In this document: positions 62,401 through 64,000 of the stretch, piece by piece
Layout: each line of letters begins with the position of its first letter
Numbering within the stretch: position 1 is the stretch's first letter
Origin: Xiphophorus maculatus
Lineage: Eukaryota; Chordata; Actinopteri; Cyprinodontiformes; Poeciliidae
Assembly: GCF_002775205.1 (NCBI RefSeq)
Contig: NC_036460.1
Location: 22,276,751-22,340,750, forward strand
Length of the DNA stretch: 64,000 bases
Direction: 5' to 3'
Notes under the pieces: generated by a model
The model's input: the letters and a program-made list of their open reading frames with translations, nothing else
Database searches by the model: none
What the model was told of the DNA's origin: nothing
Translations under genes and position numbers: made by a program

Positions 62401-64000
62401 TGTTTGTTTCTGGGGCCTGCAGAAGAACAGTGAGGTAGCAGAATGCAGGAAAGAAGTGATGATGTTTGCAAAGAACAGTCGGATGAAAAGGTTGAGACAG
62501 ACAGGCTACCTAGCGCCTGTGATTTATTGACTTAACAAATTCTAACTGGTGATGATTGCAAACCCTCAAATGGTTTTGGCCACAATCTGTTGGACTTTGA
62601 GCTTAGTTTGGCTATTTTGGTGATGTTGTTCCATCTGGTGTTTTATTTTTGTGTTCTTAATCACCTGTGTACTTTGACCTGAGTGTCTCAGTTTCTTTCT
62701 GCCTAGTTAAACTTCATAACAGTTTATTATTTTTTGTTGCCGTTGTTATTTTCTGTGTTAAAAATATTCGGCCATGACAGCATTATTAAATACTGACGTA
62801 TTCTAAAATATTATTGACGGAAATGAATATTTCTTGCAACACTTACTGGAAGTAACGGACTAGGGTTGTCTATTTTGTGATGCAGCATTTGTTTGCTTGG
62901 CTCTGACCAGGCACATTGATAGATTTATAATGAAAACAACTGATCAGTTTTTAAATTTAAAATACTTTTCAGCAACGTTGCAAAAAAAAAAAGAAGTACA
63001 AAATAGAATGATTGGGGTATAATTTTCCTAAAAATTGTTTGCGAATTTGACAAGATTTTCATTTTTAGATATTTTTTTTACTTTGGTCAATGTATTACAA
63101 TCCAAATAAATAAAAGCAATTAGATTAGGTATAGATTTTGGTTTAAAATTTGTACATAAGCATCACAAAAACCATGGAGTTTTGTTTATGAATATTGTCA
63201 TGCCGTCAGAATGCCAAACCACACCATGCTTAGTGCGCTTGATGCTCCAAAAGATTTACATCCACACAAGTACTCACTCTGCCTCTGTGTATATCACTTT
63301 TACTGCATGGTGTTTGTGTATTCCCGTTTTTTGGCTCCGTGTGTGTCAGAGAGAAAAAGAGAGACAGATCGCGTGGGTTTGTGGGTTTCCACCTGTTACA
63401 TAATAAAGAGTGGAGGCAGAATCTGCTTCCTTCCCTGGCACACTACAACGGCTCCTCAGTGGGAGTGAAAGGGCTCCACAGCTTGCCTCAGCTCCACTAA
63501 ACGACAAGAAATGCTGTTTGATTATGCCTCTCAAAACATCGCCTTACACTCTAAAACCTGCTGGGTCATTTCTTCAACCCAAATGCTTGGTTGGTACCAT
63601 CAGGACAGATGCTGGGGAGTTTTAAGAAAATAAGTTTGCTGGTTTGGTTTTACCTCCAAGTGGGTTGTGTTCTAAGCCAGGCAGAGAGCTGTTTGGGAGT
63701 TTATGTCAAGCAAAGACTGTTATATATCAGATGAGCTGTACATTTGCTATGACAATAAGTGAGGTATTCCTTGGAGGTCAGTACAAAGAGCCAGATAATG
63801 TCCTGTTGTGGATCACAAGGTGGTGAAGCATATCCCAGCCATCAACAGTTAAAAGATGGGCTACACACTGACCAGGTTACCGGTCCATAAACATTTCTTA
63901 CTTGCAAATGTAAAAGAGTGTTTACGTTGTGACCAGGAAACATGCTGGCTATACATTCAAATTTGCTCCATGACCCAGAACTTGCAAAATACTTGGATGT
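56490..64000. other. Gene-free right flank
   Basis: No exon with recognisable coding content was found. A short relic of another Tc1-type family lies at about 59990-60110 ('ctctggggtgaattggagag'). Simple A/T-rich sequence and unremarkable frames fill the rest. By vertebrate synteny the next gene on this strand should be dscaml1; either its 5' end lies beyond 64 kb or its leader exon is not recognisable here. Confidence 0.5.

Noticed and set aside
1-64000. CRISPR arrays, tRNA or rRNA genes, bacterial-type operons
   Set aside because: No regularly spaced repeats or structural RNA genes were seen. tRNA-like boxes occur only within SINEs, and intron-containing genes show this is vertebrate DNA.

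Overview
This window is nuclear DNA from a ray-finned (teleost) fish, probably a percomorph. The evidence is A/T-rich sequence, short GT-AG introns, many Tc1/mariner relics, hAT miniature elements and tRNA-headed SINEs, and a gene order matching the IL10RA-TMPRSS13-FXYD6-FXYD2 block of human 11q23. The ORFs are mostly non-coding noise, so every gene below was assembled by hand from exons whose splice sites and reading phases agree.

Layout: 1-7.8 kb is gene-poor and holds a tRNA-derived SINE and a dispersed repeat. At 7.8-9.0 kb on the + strand lies a four-exon gene for a 77-residue single-pass membrane protein, in the position and orientation expected for SMIM35. The 10-13.6 kb stretch is transposon debris, including a nested insertion. 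At 15.07-19.13 kb on the - strand is il10ra, complete in 7 coding exons (559 residues), with a class II cytokine receptor ectodomain, one membrane helix, two YxxQ STAT3-type motifs and a DSGxxS phosphodegron. The 19.7-26 kb stretch holds mobile elements, two with perfect 8-bp target duplications, and a long (TA)n tract. At 27.99-38.31 kb on the + strand is tmprss13, 13 coding exons and 491 residues, a type II transmembrane trypsin-like protease. At 45.55-49.56 kb (+) is fxyd6 and at 53.36-55.02 kb (+) is fxyd2. These are tandem Na,K-ATPase regulator genes whose core exons have identical lengths (36 and 75 bp) and phases. From 55.1 to 64 kb I see no exon, only repeat relics; by synteny dscaml1 would lie further right.

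The genes are not a co-functional operon; this is a conserved vertebrate neighbourhood. IL10RA is a cytokine receptor, TMPRSS13 a surface protease, and FXYD6 and FXYD2 are small modulators of the sodium pump. The least described item is the small membrane protein gene, which is split into four tiny exons.
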